This document shows positions 50,403 to 64,000 of a stretch of 64,000 nucleotides of DNA, in pieces (position 1 is the stretch's first letter; the number at the start of each line of letters is the position of its first letter). Source of the stretch: Alligator mississippiensis (lineage: Eukaryota; Chordata; Crocodylia; Alligatoridae); NCBI RefSeq assembly GCF_030867095.1, contig NC_081831.1:68152716-68216715 (forward strand), in the 5' to 3' direction. Under the pieces are notes generated by a model. That model was not told where the DNA came from and ran no database searches. It saw nothing but the letters and a program-made list of their open reading frames with translations. A program made the position numbers and the translations under genes.

Positions 50403-50524
50403 CAGGGGTCAGCAATGCTTCAGGCATGGCTGGCTTGGTCCAAGGCAGAACTGATTGCTGCAGCTTCTCCCCACCATCTGGGCAATGGCTCCTGGCTCTG
50501 TGGGCTGCAGGTTGCTGACCCCTC
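50403..50524. mobile_element. hAT-type non-autonomous DNA transposon
   Basis: A 122-base element has long inverted ends, caggggtcagcaa and ttgctgacccctc (mismatch only at the terminal base). It is flanked by 8-base duplications ctgcagga (50395-50402) and ctgtagga (50525-50532), 7 of 8 matching. It has no coding capacity and lies in the putative IRS4 intron. The ends match those of the 10629 copy, so the two may be one family. Confidence 0.88.
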
Positions 50525-51468
50525 CTGTAGGATTCTTTTTTTATATTCGGAGCATTGCAGGAGGTGCAGTTGCATGCTCTTCACTGCCATCTTCCTTGTA
50601 AACATCTCCAGAATAGAGAGAGTGTGTCCACGTGCGCACACCTGGATTACAGACTCCACACTCTTCTCTGAAGTGGCTGTGTTTCTGTTCCTAGGCTGCA
50701 GTTCCTCATCTTCCTCCATTCTGAGCTTGGTTTCATGTTTTGTTGGTTTTGATACTTACTGAGAACTTCTTGTTCATTGGAACACAGACTTCCTCTTCAG
50801 CACTAGAGAGAACCATCTTGACAGGTGCACCTGACACCCAACCCATACGTGTGCTGCTTGCCATGTCTGAGTTCATGATCAAGTGGGTATTTCGGAAAAC
50901 CTGGGCACCTGGCCTAGGCCTCGCACTCCTTGTGACAGTGACAGCTTGCTTTATAGCAGTAGTGACTTGTTAGGAATGGGAGTGCTGCCACAGCCCTCAT
51001 TACAGCTAGTGTCAGATTGCCCTCTGCATTGCATGTGTGGTAATAAAGGTTGTATAACCTGATGGCATGTCACAGGGTACTGGAATCGCCTAAGTAAAAG
51101 CGATGCGTTTGATAGTAGAAATGGTGAGATTATTGGTCAGACCTGCAACATGCAGTCTAGTTCGTTTGTAAACTTGCTGCTGTCCCAGAGTCCTGTGCAG
51201 CTGGCAGGGCTCTCTGGGAAGTTGGGGTGGACTCTGGCTTGGGACCTGTTTTCTTTTGGGTTGCTTTGTCATTCTCGTTTCTGTCAGTGTCTTATCTCCT
51301 GATGCCTGTACTTTGCTTAATAACCCCCTTTTTAAGAACAGTTGTCCTATATTCAGCAATGTCCCTTGTTGTGGTAGGCAAACGCCACATCTTCTCTTCA
51401 AGAGAATTGTTTTCCCCAGGATAATTTATGTTCAAGTGTCACTGACTTTATTTTTTGTTTCTTTCTAG

Positions 51469-53830
51469 ACTGACTGCATTGCCATGGAAACCATTGTTAG
51501 AAGACTTTTCTGCTGGTAGCTCCAGAAACGGTGTGGTGCTTTTGGAAGCAGAGCTCAACTCCAGCCAGCTATTTTCACTTCCACCAGCACAGACAGACAC
51601 GCATCTTTTTAATGGTTTTTCATAGACATCAGCTGTTGACAGTTGAGTTAGTTTGAATTAAGATTTTTTCATAGCTGTGCTTTGGTGTTGGAATTTGGTT
51701 TTCCCCGGCTTATCTACCTGGAGGCAACATGAATACTGAAGAGGAGAGATCCTACAACTTCCCCCTCAGCCTCTCCCCTTGATTTGTTTTTATTCATATT
51801 CTGAGAAGTCAAGGCTGGTGGCTGATGGTCTGTTTAGCATGGGTTTTGCTTCTCTGGTACGTTAATAAGTGATAGCTTCACCCTGCATTGTTTAGAAATA
51901 TTTTCACAGTTGAGAGAATTTTTTTGAGGGGAATAGTGGGCTGGCTGGGAGGGGAGAAACCACCTAACTGAACCTAAGTCTACGATGAAGAGACCTCTTC
52001 TTGGTTTTTCACTTACTTTGCTTATGATACAAGAGGTGTTTCTTGATCATAGCTCTTAGTATTTTAATGATATGTCTGTCAGAGCTTAAACTGAAGTTTG
52101 TGGCTTTGAATTTTGGTATGTACAAAGTAGGATTAATGGGCTGGTTATCTTTTATATTTCCTTTTTTTTTCTTTTTCCTCATAGTTATTTGTTTATAGAT
52201 ATGAATTGCAAACATACAAAGTTTCTGTTCATGAATTCAGATGGGAAAGTGCAGAATCTTCTACAGCTTTCTATGATTTCTGCATTGTAATGTTTGTGTG
52301 CGGTAGCTTTTTAAAGAGAAACCACCCTAATTGATCTTACTGTCAACCAAAGTCCTCTTTTAATTTGGGACCATGTTTGTTTTGTATAACAGGGGGGGGA
52401 AAAGTAAATAGTTGGCTCACAAACTAATGCTGTCCTTAGCATTCTGCCTAAAAATACAAACCATGGTTATTTGGAATTTAAAAATGAAATGTAGAAAAAT
52501 CAGGGCTAGGTGCATCACTCTTACACTGATTTTGGTTGAAATCAGTTTAGGCTTTTGTTAACACTGCTAAGATCTTTAAAAAGCATGACACTAGTTGGTA
52601 CATGCAATGTATTATAATAATAAAAAGGCACTGACTATAGATAAAGGGTTTAAAAGTGGTACACAAATCCTCATGCTGTACTGCACCACACAGCTGGTAA
52701 TCCTCTACATGGTATATTGTACAAGTATTTTGTAGGGCCGCCTCACCTCTGACATACAACCTTTCAAATGCTAGTACAGTGTGTATAACGAATAAGACAC
52801 CGTCAATTTTGCTGTTCAGTGATGTGTACCTAAATCTGTTTTTGAGTAGTCTTAAAATGTACGTCACTAAACTATGAAGACCTTTTTGCAGAAGTAGTTG
52901 GTATCAGTCAGTTTATGCAGTATCCAACAACAGGAAATCTGTTTCTGCAGAGTTTAAAAGCACAGACCTGTTTTTGAATCTGGAAGAGAAGTTGTAGTCG
53001 GTACAGTACTTTGTTGCTGCTAAATGTACTCTGATAATTTAAAAATATTACCACTTTTATAGAACATACTATCTTGCCATTTAGCTTTTTTGGGTTTTGG
53101 TAAATGAATGATGCAATGTGTAGAGAGCTTTTTTAAAAGCTTTACATCTTTTTTTTTTTAATACATTGAAATTTGGATGAAGACACTAGTTCAAAAACCA
53201 TCTAATGTGAAAGGAAAAAGGTTGTGTTGAAGAAAAAGGATGTGTTACATACATTATTTCATATTAGGTCCTGAGGCTGCCATTGTACAATATACAGCAC
53301 TGATTCAATAAATGCTGAATAAATAGGTAAATGGGTAACCTCAAGTATAGTGGTACAAATACTAACAGGTACGGCATAATAAATATGCAATCTTTTTGAA
53401 TCTCTTAGTTTACAGCAACTAATTTATTCAGTATTGTGCTGGAAGAATGTTTTCAAAATATGTAAAACATATCACTATGTATACTACCTTCCAGCTACCC
53501 GTTTATGCTGCTGTATAATACAAAAATACCAATGATGGAACAATGTTTGTCCTGTAAATTTAATTTGATATTGGACAGTTATTGTCTGTACAAACTAAAA
53601 CATATATGGTTGAAACTGTTCATTATATTTGCTATTTCTGCTTCACAGATCTGTTTAAAAGTTGAGCTGATCGATCCGGCTTTGTCTTCCATTGTAAATA
53701 TTATTACATTGTTTTCTTTGTAAACACATCGCATTTGCGGTTTTGGGAGACTGGCTTGAAGCTCTGTATAGTGTTTATATTTATCTGACTTGGCTTTCCA
53801 TAGAGCTACTTGCAGTAAATAAGTGTTCAT
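51469..53830 (+). other. IRS4: Candidate IRS4 exon 2: stop codon plus 3' UTR
   Basis: A strong pyrimidine tract and AG precede 51469. Joining exon 1 after ...AAG (32204) gives Lys-Asp followed by TGA at 51471-51473, for a 1153-residue protein. Human IRS2 has, as I recall, an intron at the equivalent place, one codon before the stop, so this looks like the ancestral IRS gene structure. The rest would be about 2.3 kb of AT-rich 3' UTR with AATAAA at 53307-53312 and 53318-53323. The 3' end at about 53830 is a guess; another AATAAA lies at 55344-55349. The donor is non-consensus after GT, which lowers confidence. Confidence 0.4.
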
Positions 53831-53867
53831 GTAGCTCCATGCGTGTGCGTCTTATTTTATCAGAGAA

Positions 53868-53902
53868 AGTGTGCGTGTGTGTGTGTGGGGGGGGGGGGGG
53901 GT
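53868..53902. repeat. (GT)n and poly-G tract
   Basis: A gtgtgtgtgt run passes into about fifteen consecutive G. It lies just downstream of the estimated IRS4 3' end. Confidence 0.9.
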
Positions 53903-56900
53903 TGCAAGTATTTTGGGGTGTTGTCATCACAGTATTATTATACTGTTCTGGAGCTTGAATCCGATACCATGAACCTGCTTTTCAGACCACCAGAAATGAA
54001 ATCATCCCCCCACCCCGGTCAATAGTCTAAACTGTAAATGATTGCACCAAACCATCGAGAGCTCTGTCTGTAACAGAATCGTGGTGCAAAGAGAACAGTA
54101 GGTTCTGAATGAAATACCAGCCCAGGTATTGGTACTGTGAGCTTAGAGGAAAGTGATGGGACTATTCCGACTAACTTCCCCACCCACTGATAGACATTAT
54201 CTGTAATTAGTAAATAATCCAAACAACATACCATGGGTCTGACCTCTTTGACATTTGGTTGCAAGAGGGAGCAGCCTTGTTGTGTTGGTGAACATGCTGT
54301 CAGTTCTTGTTTCAAAGACAGGCTGAAGGAGGCCTGTGCGATGTTTTAAATTGGGGCTAGCCATCCAGGTTCCACCTCTAATGCGATAGGTGGTAAAAAC
54401 TTACTGTCTCTTCAGTTTAATGTTTAAAGCACGAAGAAAATACTACCTTGTTTTGCATTTTATATATAGACCTTCTGAAACGGGAGTTAGTTCAACACAC
54501 ACGTATTCTGAACTAATTACTGCCCAGAAATGAATTCCCTTATTTTTCTCCATGAATGAGACTTGTCATAGTAACTCTGCATCTGTGCCTTGAATTCTCA
54601 AGATGCTCAGCTGAAATCTTACACTTCTGTTCTGTAAATTAATGTACTAAATTGAATCACTACAAAAATAAGGTCCTCTTAAGTTTTCTGTAAAAATAGG
54701 ATTGTTCTAACTAGTCCCTTATTCAGGGCCTCATTTTATAGAAAGCACTCTGCTGCAGAAGAAAAAGAAAACTACTTCTTGTACATGGCAGAAATGGCCA
54801 TAGAAGCGGTAAATAAACAGTGAAAATTATCCAAACACTGTCAAGACTGTTGCAACACTCGCACAATAACTGCTCAAGAGGCCTTTGCTGTTAAAGGGTT
54901 CATTAGACCTGAACTATGCTAAACACTTTAGTTTTTCAAGGACTTTGCTTTGCTCATAGTTTCAAACCCATCTGGGTGACTAGCAGACAAAACTGTATCA
55001 GCTTTGAACCAGGGAAAAGCCTTCAATCAAAATCAGAAGGCAATTAGATTTTGAAGGCAATGATTAAGGCATCTATTAAAAAGAGGGATGTTGCTAAGTG
55101 TGTCCTTTTTTACTTTTGTTGTCAAAATGTCTGATTTCCCAGCTGTAATGAACACATGCTGCCCAGCAAACTTGTTGTGGAAATGTTATGGAAATAAGTT
55201 AAGTAATTGTGCACTAGACTGAGGCCACATAAGTGTTGTTTTTTTTTCTGATTGTAGAGCTGAAGTCATTCAAGTGCTGACATTATCTGTCAGTTTTATA
55301 TGCTTATTTCTTTTACCTGTGTGATTTGTCTAGAGATAGATGGAATAAAACTGTGGCCTCTAAATTCTGGTTAATTTTATTACATTAACAAGAACAAATT
55401 TACATCCTTACCGTTTCCCTTTATTTTTTCCCCCTTAACACTACTGTTCCTTTTAGGATTAGGACTTTTTCCTTCACTCCCGTGAAACATTGGGCATACT
55501 GGATCTGTTTTAGCTCTCCAGAACATTTATAATGAGAAAAACCTAAATGGGGTATGGGATTAATTCAAACCCTTGCCTTGAAGAGTTTACACTTACAGGT
55601 GAACAATATCCCTTGACGCTGAAATCACTTGTTAGCTGAGTAGCTATCATGTTATGCCTCCATGCTGTGCTTCACCCCTAAACTACAAGGAATACCTTTA
55701 GGAAAAAGCAGTTTGCTTTACTAACTGGCTCATCTCAACCCCTCTGTCAGTTGTGATGGTTTATGGGGTGGTTACCAGTCTAATACAGACCGGACTGATT
55801 TTATCACCCTTCCCCTTCACAATTCAAGTTTCTTAAGATATTCCTGTCCTACATTTTGAAATGCTCTGTTCCATCACTGCTGCCCTGCCTTTCGTTACCA
55901 GTGTTGTCCTGCTTCTTGTCAATAATATGCCCCTGAAGGCTAAGTTATCACAGGCTGGCTTTCTTGCACAATTCCCAGCCTGTTTCCAATGGAACTAGCA
56001 TAGCAGCAGAGGTACTGCATGCCCAGAAGCAGCACTGGCTTGTCTAAAGCTTAACTTGCTTCTGGGAAAGACCTGTTATAAGTATGTAATACGTATTGCT
56101 CAAAATAGCGTAGTCTTTAATCCAGCAGAATGAATTTCCCCCAGTGGTGCCCCTCAAAAGAGACTTCCTTACAGTTTCTGCAGCACACTGACTCATGCGA
56201 TTAGCATGTGTGCTAGGAAATGCCATGTAATTTAGATAACAAAGCACAGATAGTGTCATCTCAAAAGATCTTTTTAGCTACCTCAGCCTTGGAGCAGTTT
56301 GTTAGGTAATGGAGGTGGAATCTTTTCAAGTTGCACAACTATGTTTGTTTTTTTTAAAAACTAACTAGGGCATCTTTTCTCTGCCCTTTTGTGATACAAG
56401 GCATGCCAGCATGGCTAACTACCTCTCATCAGAAGGAAGCAGCCTTTCTGTACCGGTTGGAAGTGTGTCTGACTGAATCTGACAGGTGATATTCTAATCT
56501 ATTGTAAATCAAATGGTGTGGAAATACGTTCATTTACTCTGACTGTGGTTCTCTCTGAAATACTTCAGTCCCACTTCATACTGACTAAGTGTTTGGGGTT
56601 ATAAGGTACAACTAGCTAATGCATACCTTTTGTTCTAGGACTAAGAAAGTTTGATGCTGTTCTCTTAAGAGTGGTAAAAAACAGTCTCCCTCTGTTAATG
56701 GTGCAGAGAAGGACCTAGAAAAAAATTAAGATTCACAACTTAATGTTGCCTTAAGATATGACACAGCAGGGCAGCCGAAGTCACAGCTGATGCTATGAAA
56801 TTTGACAGACTTCCAGTCCATTGGGCAAACTGCTTACTCTTCAGCTTCCAAAGCAGATTGAAGCAAATGAAGAAAGTTTATCTGCATCGCTCACGTTTGA

Positions 56901-57517
56901 GTAAGGGTTTGTTAAAGCCATTGCTGATGTAAGCACTTGCAGTAACTCAAGTTTCTCTTGCTTCGGTTGTCTGTACAAGCCAATGGTGCCCTCGTGTGGC
57001 CAACAACCATCTCATCCACATGTAACTGCTATGGGATTGTGGGCTGCCTACACATTTCACACAATTACTGGTGCGGGCAAGCCAGGAATAGACCTGGCTC
57101 TATGCAAATACCAAGAACAGAGCAAATACTCTAGTTAGAAAAATGTCAGAATCACTTAGGGGGAGGGAGGGAGCAATTGCAATAAATGCTTTGCAACTCT
57201 ACAATCCTAACGTTTTCATTCCAGCTGGGAGGTGGTGGTATCCATGTCTAGAGCAGGCCTAGGTTCTAGTTCAAGGCTAAGGTCTCTCTCAGGCTGGAGC
57301 ACAGGTTTAATAGCAGTGAAATTGCCTAGGATGCTTTTGCATCTGAACTGCAGGGTGGGCCTGTTCCAATTTTGTATCCAACTTGGAAAAAAGTGAGCAA
57401 GCTGGGTTTGCCTGAGGGGGATTTGACTTGGAACTTCCACCAGTTCAAAGAATCTTTTGACTTTTAATAACACAAACCTGCAAACAGAAGGGATTACCTC
57501 TGGTTTAATGATTTTTG

Positions 57518-57760
57518 TGTTACGATAGCACCTCGAGGTCCCATCCAAGACTGGGCCCCTGTTGTTGCACATACATGTAATAAGAGACGTATCTGCTCAA
57601 TAGAGCTTACAATCTAAGCGAGTAAGACGAAAGGTGGGAGAACATCGTAATCCTCTCCATTTTAGAACTGAGAAACTAAAACCCAGAGAGATTCAATGAT
57701 TTGTCTACAGTCGCAGGGAATCAGCAGCAGAGGTGAGAACTAAACCAAGAACTACAAACC
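57518..57760 (+). repeat. SINE-like fragment (same family as 13008)
   Basis: The words tgttacgatagcacctcgag, actgggcccctgttgttgc, gagcttacaatctaa, ccattttagaactgagaaac and gattcaatgatttgtc follow the order of an amniote SINE built from a MIR-like 3' half and a 'tagcacctagaggcccc' 5' part. Confidence 0.6.
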
Positions 57761-59399
57761 CATCTTTCATCTTTAGGGCTTTGTTTTTCTTTGAATAAAA
57801 CAATGTCAAGCTCAACTTGCTTAGGCTTTGAGTTCTAGCATTTCTCTGTACTTCATGGCAGAAATGACATACAAAACAGAGCAGCTTATGCACCAGGCAG
57901 GGTTGGCAACTAAACAGCATGAACCAATGTGCTGCTCATCTGCTGTCTTTCATTCTAAGTAGGATATTTCATAGGTATCTGGAACTAGAGGGAAGCAGCT
58001 TCGCCACTCACAGGTAGGAACCGGGAAGTAAGTGGTTTAGCCACTGCTAGCCTTGGAACTATACTTACTATGATTTACTGATGTTCAAATATTAGGGTTT
58101 TAAATGCTGCAGAGTATAAACCCACGGTATAGAAAATTGCATGTAGAACTCTGGAGCCCTGCTCCTGCTTTTCAACAGGTTCCCAAATACAAGAACACTT
58201 GAGAGGCTGCCACCCTGCCCCCCTGCTCAGCTGTTACCAGTACAAGCACTCAGTTGATTTGGTATTGGAAAATAAAACAAAAACCAGGGCTTGCTGGGAA
58301 GGCATCCTCCTGATGGGCCATTAACTTGCAACCTATTTCCTGATGGCTCCAAAACATTCTGACTGTGTGGACTTTTAGGGCATGATGCAAGGCTTTCAGG
58401 AAGCAGCAGTAAGTTAAAGTGTTAAGGCTGGAAGGGAAGGAGTTATGGTTAGCAGTTTTCTGGCTTGGGGACTGCAGCAGAAGCAGCTGGTTCTGCTTGA
58501 GTTTGTTTTATGAGAGAGAACTTCAAGTTGAAGGAAGCATGTGGCTGATTTCCCCACTTCCTTTGCAGGTAACAGGCAGAAGAGCCTTCTGTCAGCATAA
58601 GACCAAGGGGTCAAGAGTAGAAACAAAATGAGAGGCCCACAAACTACACTTTACATTTCAAGCACACCAAAGGAAGCTTTTCTATTTTAATGTAAACTTT
58701 AGTATAATGACCATTTTCATACTTACTCAAATGCGTTCGAAGTCACCACTCAACTTATTTTCAGACCTTTTGCCATCTAGCTCAGCAAGCTCAATCCTAT
58801 GTCTTGGCTTTCAGCAAGGATAGATTACCTCTATATATCTAAAAGTCAGTAAGTATCTAGCTCTTGGGTGGTGGCAGAAGTGGAGGAGCAGAGGCAGAAT
58901 AGCCATTAGCATGCTCATAGATAAATTAGTTAACATTACTCAAAGTTAGCTGAAAAATACTTCACCTTTATAAAGCAGTATAGAAATTCTCAGGCTAAGT
59001 TTGTGCTAATAAATGGTGCAAGTGGGAAATACAATTAAAATATTAAGAAAGAGATTGACCATCTGGAAAATAAACAAGCAGACACTCCCTTTGCTGGGGA
59101 GCCCTAAATGCTTATACATAAGTGCAAGAAACAGTATTGACCACAGAAACAGAACAATCACAGGCAGTGTTCAAAAAAGTGACCACTTCTTTTCAGCTAT
59201 TGCACAAGTTGTGACAATCTAGGACACGCACAGCAGGATTCTTACATAATAATAATGCAATAAACAAGGAACCGCACCATCTTTCATGGCCTTACGTGAA
59301 CTATACATACACAAAAGCTGTTGCATTGTGTAAACTGGCTGTGTATCAATACAATTCACATGAGACCGATCAAAAGATTAACTTGTAAATATTATGAAA

Positions 59400-59466
59400 A
59401 AGCTGTTTTACCAGTTCTTGCTTTATTTCATTCATAAGGTTTTTCAGAGTGTACAGCTATTCTGGG

Positions 59467-59501
<35 letters not shown>

Positions 59502-60492
59502 TCTCACTTCGGAGTAAAGAGAGGGTTTTTTTGTAAGCATAATCTTAATTGCTTTGGTATTTGGATATTTCCAAGGGGTATATTTGCTGAACCAGACCGG
59601 CTACTGCTAAACTGACTATGACTTGATTTATTCAAAAAAGGATATAGATATGGCTAAGCATTTCACATATTTTCACAGAATACAAAAAGTCCTTTTAAAA
59701 TGGTCCGGGATTTCTAAGCACAAATAAAACCACTGATAGCATGGTGTACAGTAAAACGCTGAAAACTCTGATCAAAAGGACTACAGAATTATTGTACGTT
59801 TCCCGAAGGAAGTCTGACTGGCACTTAGGGGAAGAATTTAAATTTAAAAAATCAGTAGTAGTTTGGTACAAGAGGTATAGGTTCTCCCATTGCCATAGAT
59901 TGGATATAAAGTCCTGTCGGATATTTAAAAAGTAGATTTGGGGAGGAGGGGAGTATACACTTTTTTTGAACAGTGATTTTAGGCTGGCTTGTGTCTAAAT
60001 GACTGGAACTGTGAACTAAAAGGTGTTTACACAATATACACATTTCATTACTTACAAAGAGAAATAAGCTTAACATTTCATATTAAAAACCTGGGATATG
60101 GTAGGGTTAGTAGCACCATGAAAATGTTTTTCAGAACTGCAGTCTTGTTACTTTCAACATACTCAGTGCCATGTGGCTTGTTTTGTTTTTTTTCTCTTGG
60201 TTGATCAGAAAGGTGGGTGCCATTTTGATACTGGGAGAGAAATTAAAACTTCATCTTCTGATCCTTTGTAACCTCCAGCATCTCTTCCATTTTCAAGAGG
60301 TCAAGTCCTTGTCTCAATCCTTTTGTCCAACACGCACCAAGCAGCCCTTGGTTTGGCACTTTGGCGAGGCACACCTGAATCAGTTAAACAGTTTGGATTT
60401 GCTTTGTTCTTTCTGCACAGTAGCACCATTGTTGCAGCTGGAGGAGAGTGCACCCGAGGAATTTAATTGTTTCACAAAAAATCTCCAGGATG
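59400..60492 (-). other. COL4A5: COL4A5 3' UTR (approximate)
   Basis: Non-coding sequence follows the COL4A5 stop on the - strand. Minus-strand AATAAA hexamers (tttatt on +) lie at 59627-59632 and 59422-59427, giving a UTR of roughly 0.9-1.1 kb. The end is not proven. A (TA)n tract lies inside it. Confidence 0.5.
59468..59499. repeat. (TA)n microsatellite
   Basis: About fifteen TA units within the inferred COL4A5 3' UTR. Confidence 0.95.
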
Positions 60493-62775
<2,283 letters not shown>

Positions 62776-63114
62776 CTAGAAAAGAGACAACTTATCAGTT
62801 AGATTGAGAGCTGTAAGCACCAGGAGAACGTGCCTGGTTTCAAGAATCATCATCTTAATCCTTTGCTGTGTTCGTTGATATAATGCAATATATGCAGTAA
62901 TACCCTTAAAAAGGCAACATTTACTAGGGTTACCAGTTACAGTGGGGTCTGAACAGTGAGAAATAGATGTAACATTGTAGATGCCATGGCTAGTAATGAC
63001 AAGTATGTACCTTCTTAATGGGAGCCACTATAATTTGTAACAGGAAATCCCAAAGCAGCTAGTACAAAACAGAAGTAAGTGTAATTTTTGGTGGGAGAGG
63101 GAGATGGTCCTTAC
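62776..63114 (-). other. COL4A5: COL4A5 intron (339 bp)
   Basis: A short intron with canonical GT and AG ends on the - strand. No repeat or other feature is seen in it. Confidence 0.9.
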
Positions 63115-63229
63115 CATCATGAAAGAATAACCAATCCAAAGAGAATCCCATCCTAGTGGACACGATGGTATTTGAATGGTCTGACTATGGACTGCTATGA
63201 CCATGGCTGGAGCTTCACATACTACGCAT
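63115..63229 (-). CDS. COL4A5: COL4A5 third-last exon (NC1 domain)
   Basis: A 115-base exon follows acceptor ttcag and ends at donor ATG|gtaagg. After one base that completes an Arg codon it encodes 38 residues: [20 protein letters not shown], then a segment with [13 protein letters not shown]. The latter is the alpha-5 form; COL4A1 has, as I recall, [13 protein letters not shown]. It covers the junction between the two NC1 subdomains and the start of the second. The preceding exon, with the first half of NC1, was not found before position 64000, so the upstream intron is at least 771 bases. Confidence 0.95.
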
Positions 63230-64000
63230 CTGAATATGAGGAGAAGCAAAAAAGAAAAGAAGGACATTAAAATAATATATTCCATTAACTGATATAAATT
63301 ATGGTGCATTTTATTTCTGGAGGGTTTAAGTATTACTAGCTCAGATATAATAACCTCTCAACCAGTTCTGTAACTGAATTAAGTAGTACTGGGTCATGTT
63401 ACACCGTGCATTTTAAAGTAGTCCTTCCAAATAAGTCGGTGAAACAACAGAGAGACATATCAGAACAATCTGTAGACAGTATCCATAGAACAGATGAGAT
63501 GTGCAGTGGCAGCATAAGCTTTCTACACTGAGTTGCCTATTGTACACTAATCCTGATTTTACAGTGTCAGTAGTTAACAAGCAGAGTTGATCCTCCTATT
63601 TATGTAAGCCTGGTCCAAAGGCTACTGAAAGGTTCCCATTGGCTTCAGTGGGCCCTTAAGTCATCATCTGAGGCTGCTAACATCTATGCCAGTCAGAGAA
63701 ATGGATCTGTATTTAAATCGTGCAACTACTCGAAAATGGACTCCAAGGGCACATCCAGACAAGTGAAGACGTTTGTTTCCCCGGGGACAAGTAGCCACAG
63801 CACAAACCTTGTACTGCTGGCTGCTGAGGCCAACTGTGCTGGCACCAGCAGCCTTACCTTGTGTCCTAGGGGCTTCCCATGGCTGCAGCCATGGCAAGAA
63901 GCCTGGTCGGCAGCTGAATCTTCCAGGGTCAAACCACCACCCATGCTGCAAGGTAGCAGCATGGGGAACACCTGCATGTGAGGTGTGTAGCACTGCAGCA
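63230..64000 (-). other. COL4A5: Part of the next COL4A5 intron, open at the window end
   Basis: Intronic sequence upstream of the 115-base exon with no NC1-coding exon. From 63747 the motif gggcacatccagac resembles the start of the MITE-like element at 25539, so a second copy may begin here and run out of the window. The segment 63747-64000 is more GC-rich than its surroundings. Confidence 0.6.

Larger units (their letters stand above)
32205..51468 (+). other. Putative IRS4 intron (19.3 kb), mostly featureless
   Basis: This AT-rich stretch has no convincing coding exon on either strand. The proposed donor is AAAAG|gtctgt at 32204/32205 and the acceptor is ttgtttctttctag at 51468. T-rich runs occur at 37179-37220 and 37957-37970. 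The solo LTR, microsatellite tract, possible SINE, MIR-like fragment and hAT copy inside it are listed separately. If IRS4 ends in exon 1 instead, the first part is its 3' UTR; an AATAAA lies at 33234-33239. Confidence 0.5.
53831..59399. other. IRS4-COL4A5 spacer
   Basis: The convergent intergenic spacer has no supported coding frame. It starts near a (GT)n/poly-G tract (53868-53902). An AATAAA at 55344-55349 could be a distal IRS4 poly(A) signal. A SINE-like fragment lies at about 57518-57760. The rest shows no recognised feature. Confidence 0.6.

Overview
The window is vertebrate nuclear DNA, most likely crocodilian and otherwise another non-mammalian amniote. It is AT-rich and mostly non-coding. 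It carries a CR1 LINE tail of the crocodilian type (3' end with a repeated 'ggttcata' motif), several short hAT and foldback DNA transposons, old MIR-like SINEs, a non-autonomous Helitron and a solo retroviral LTR. The species call rests on recalled repeat style and was not searched.

Two host genes are present, tail to tail. (1) Insulin receptor substrate 4 (IRS4) is on the + strand. A CpG island promoter (about 27.4-29.3 kb) leads into one long coding exon (28748-32212) with PH and PTB domains and a tail rich in YxxM motifs. A candidate second exon, almost entirely 3' UTR, starts at 51469 after a 19.3 kb intron. (2) The last three coding exons of the type IV collagen alpha-5 chain (COL4A5) are on the - strand (63229 down to 60493). 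They encode the C-terminal half of the NC1 domain; the rest of the gene lies beyond position 64000. IRS4 and COL4A5 are also convergent neighbours at human Xq22.3, so the two calls support each other. The first impression, IRS2 next to COL4A1, was rejected because the NC1 ending and IRS4-type motifs do not fit.

Layout: 1-27400 is intergenic, with no coding gene found. It holds hAT (2121-2295), Helitron (2732-3203), a large compound foldback element (about 3797-4655), MIR-like SINE (about 5700-5925), hAT (10629-10922), foldback and hairpin (11520-11910), CR1 (about 15088-15945), GC-rich repeat block (19390-20315), unexplained block (about 21330-22330), and MITE-like palindromes (25539-25893, 26253-26309). 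27400-32212 is the IRS4 promoter and exon 1. 32205-51468 is the IRS4 intron, with solo LTR (46369-47012), microsatellites (47400-47710) and hAT (50403-50524). About 51469-53830 is the putative IRS4 3' UTR exon. About 53830-59400 is the IRS4/COL4A5 spacer. About 59400-64000 is the COL4A5 3' end, with a hAT copy in an intron (61616-61877).

No clearly new gene system was found. The most interesting points are an IRS4 that keeps tyrosine motifs missing from human IRS4, its likely ancestral intron, an array of six CCAAT boxes in the promoter, a well-bounded Helitron, and a CpG-rich solo LTR with perfect target-site duplications.
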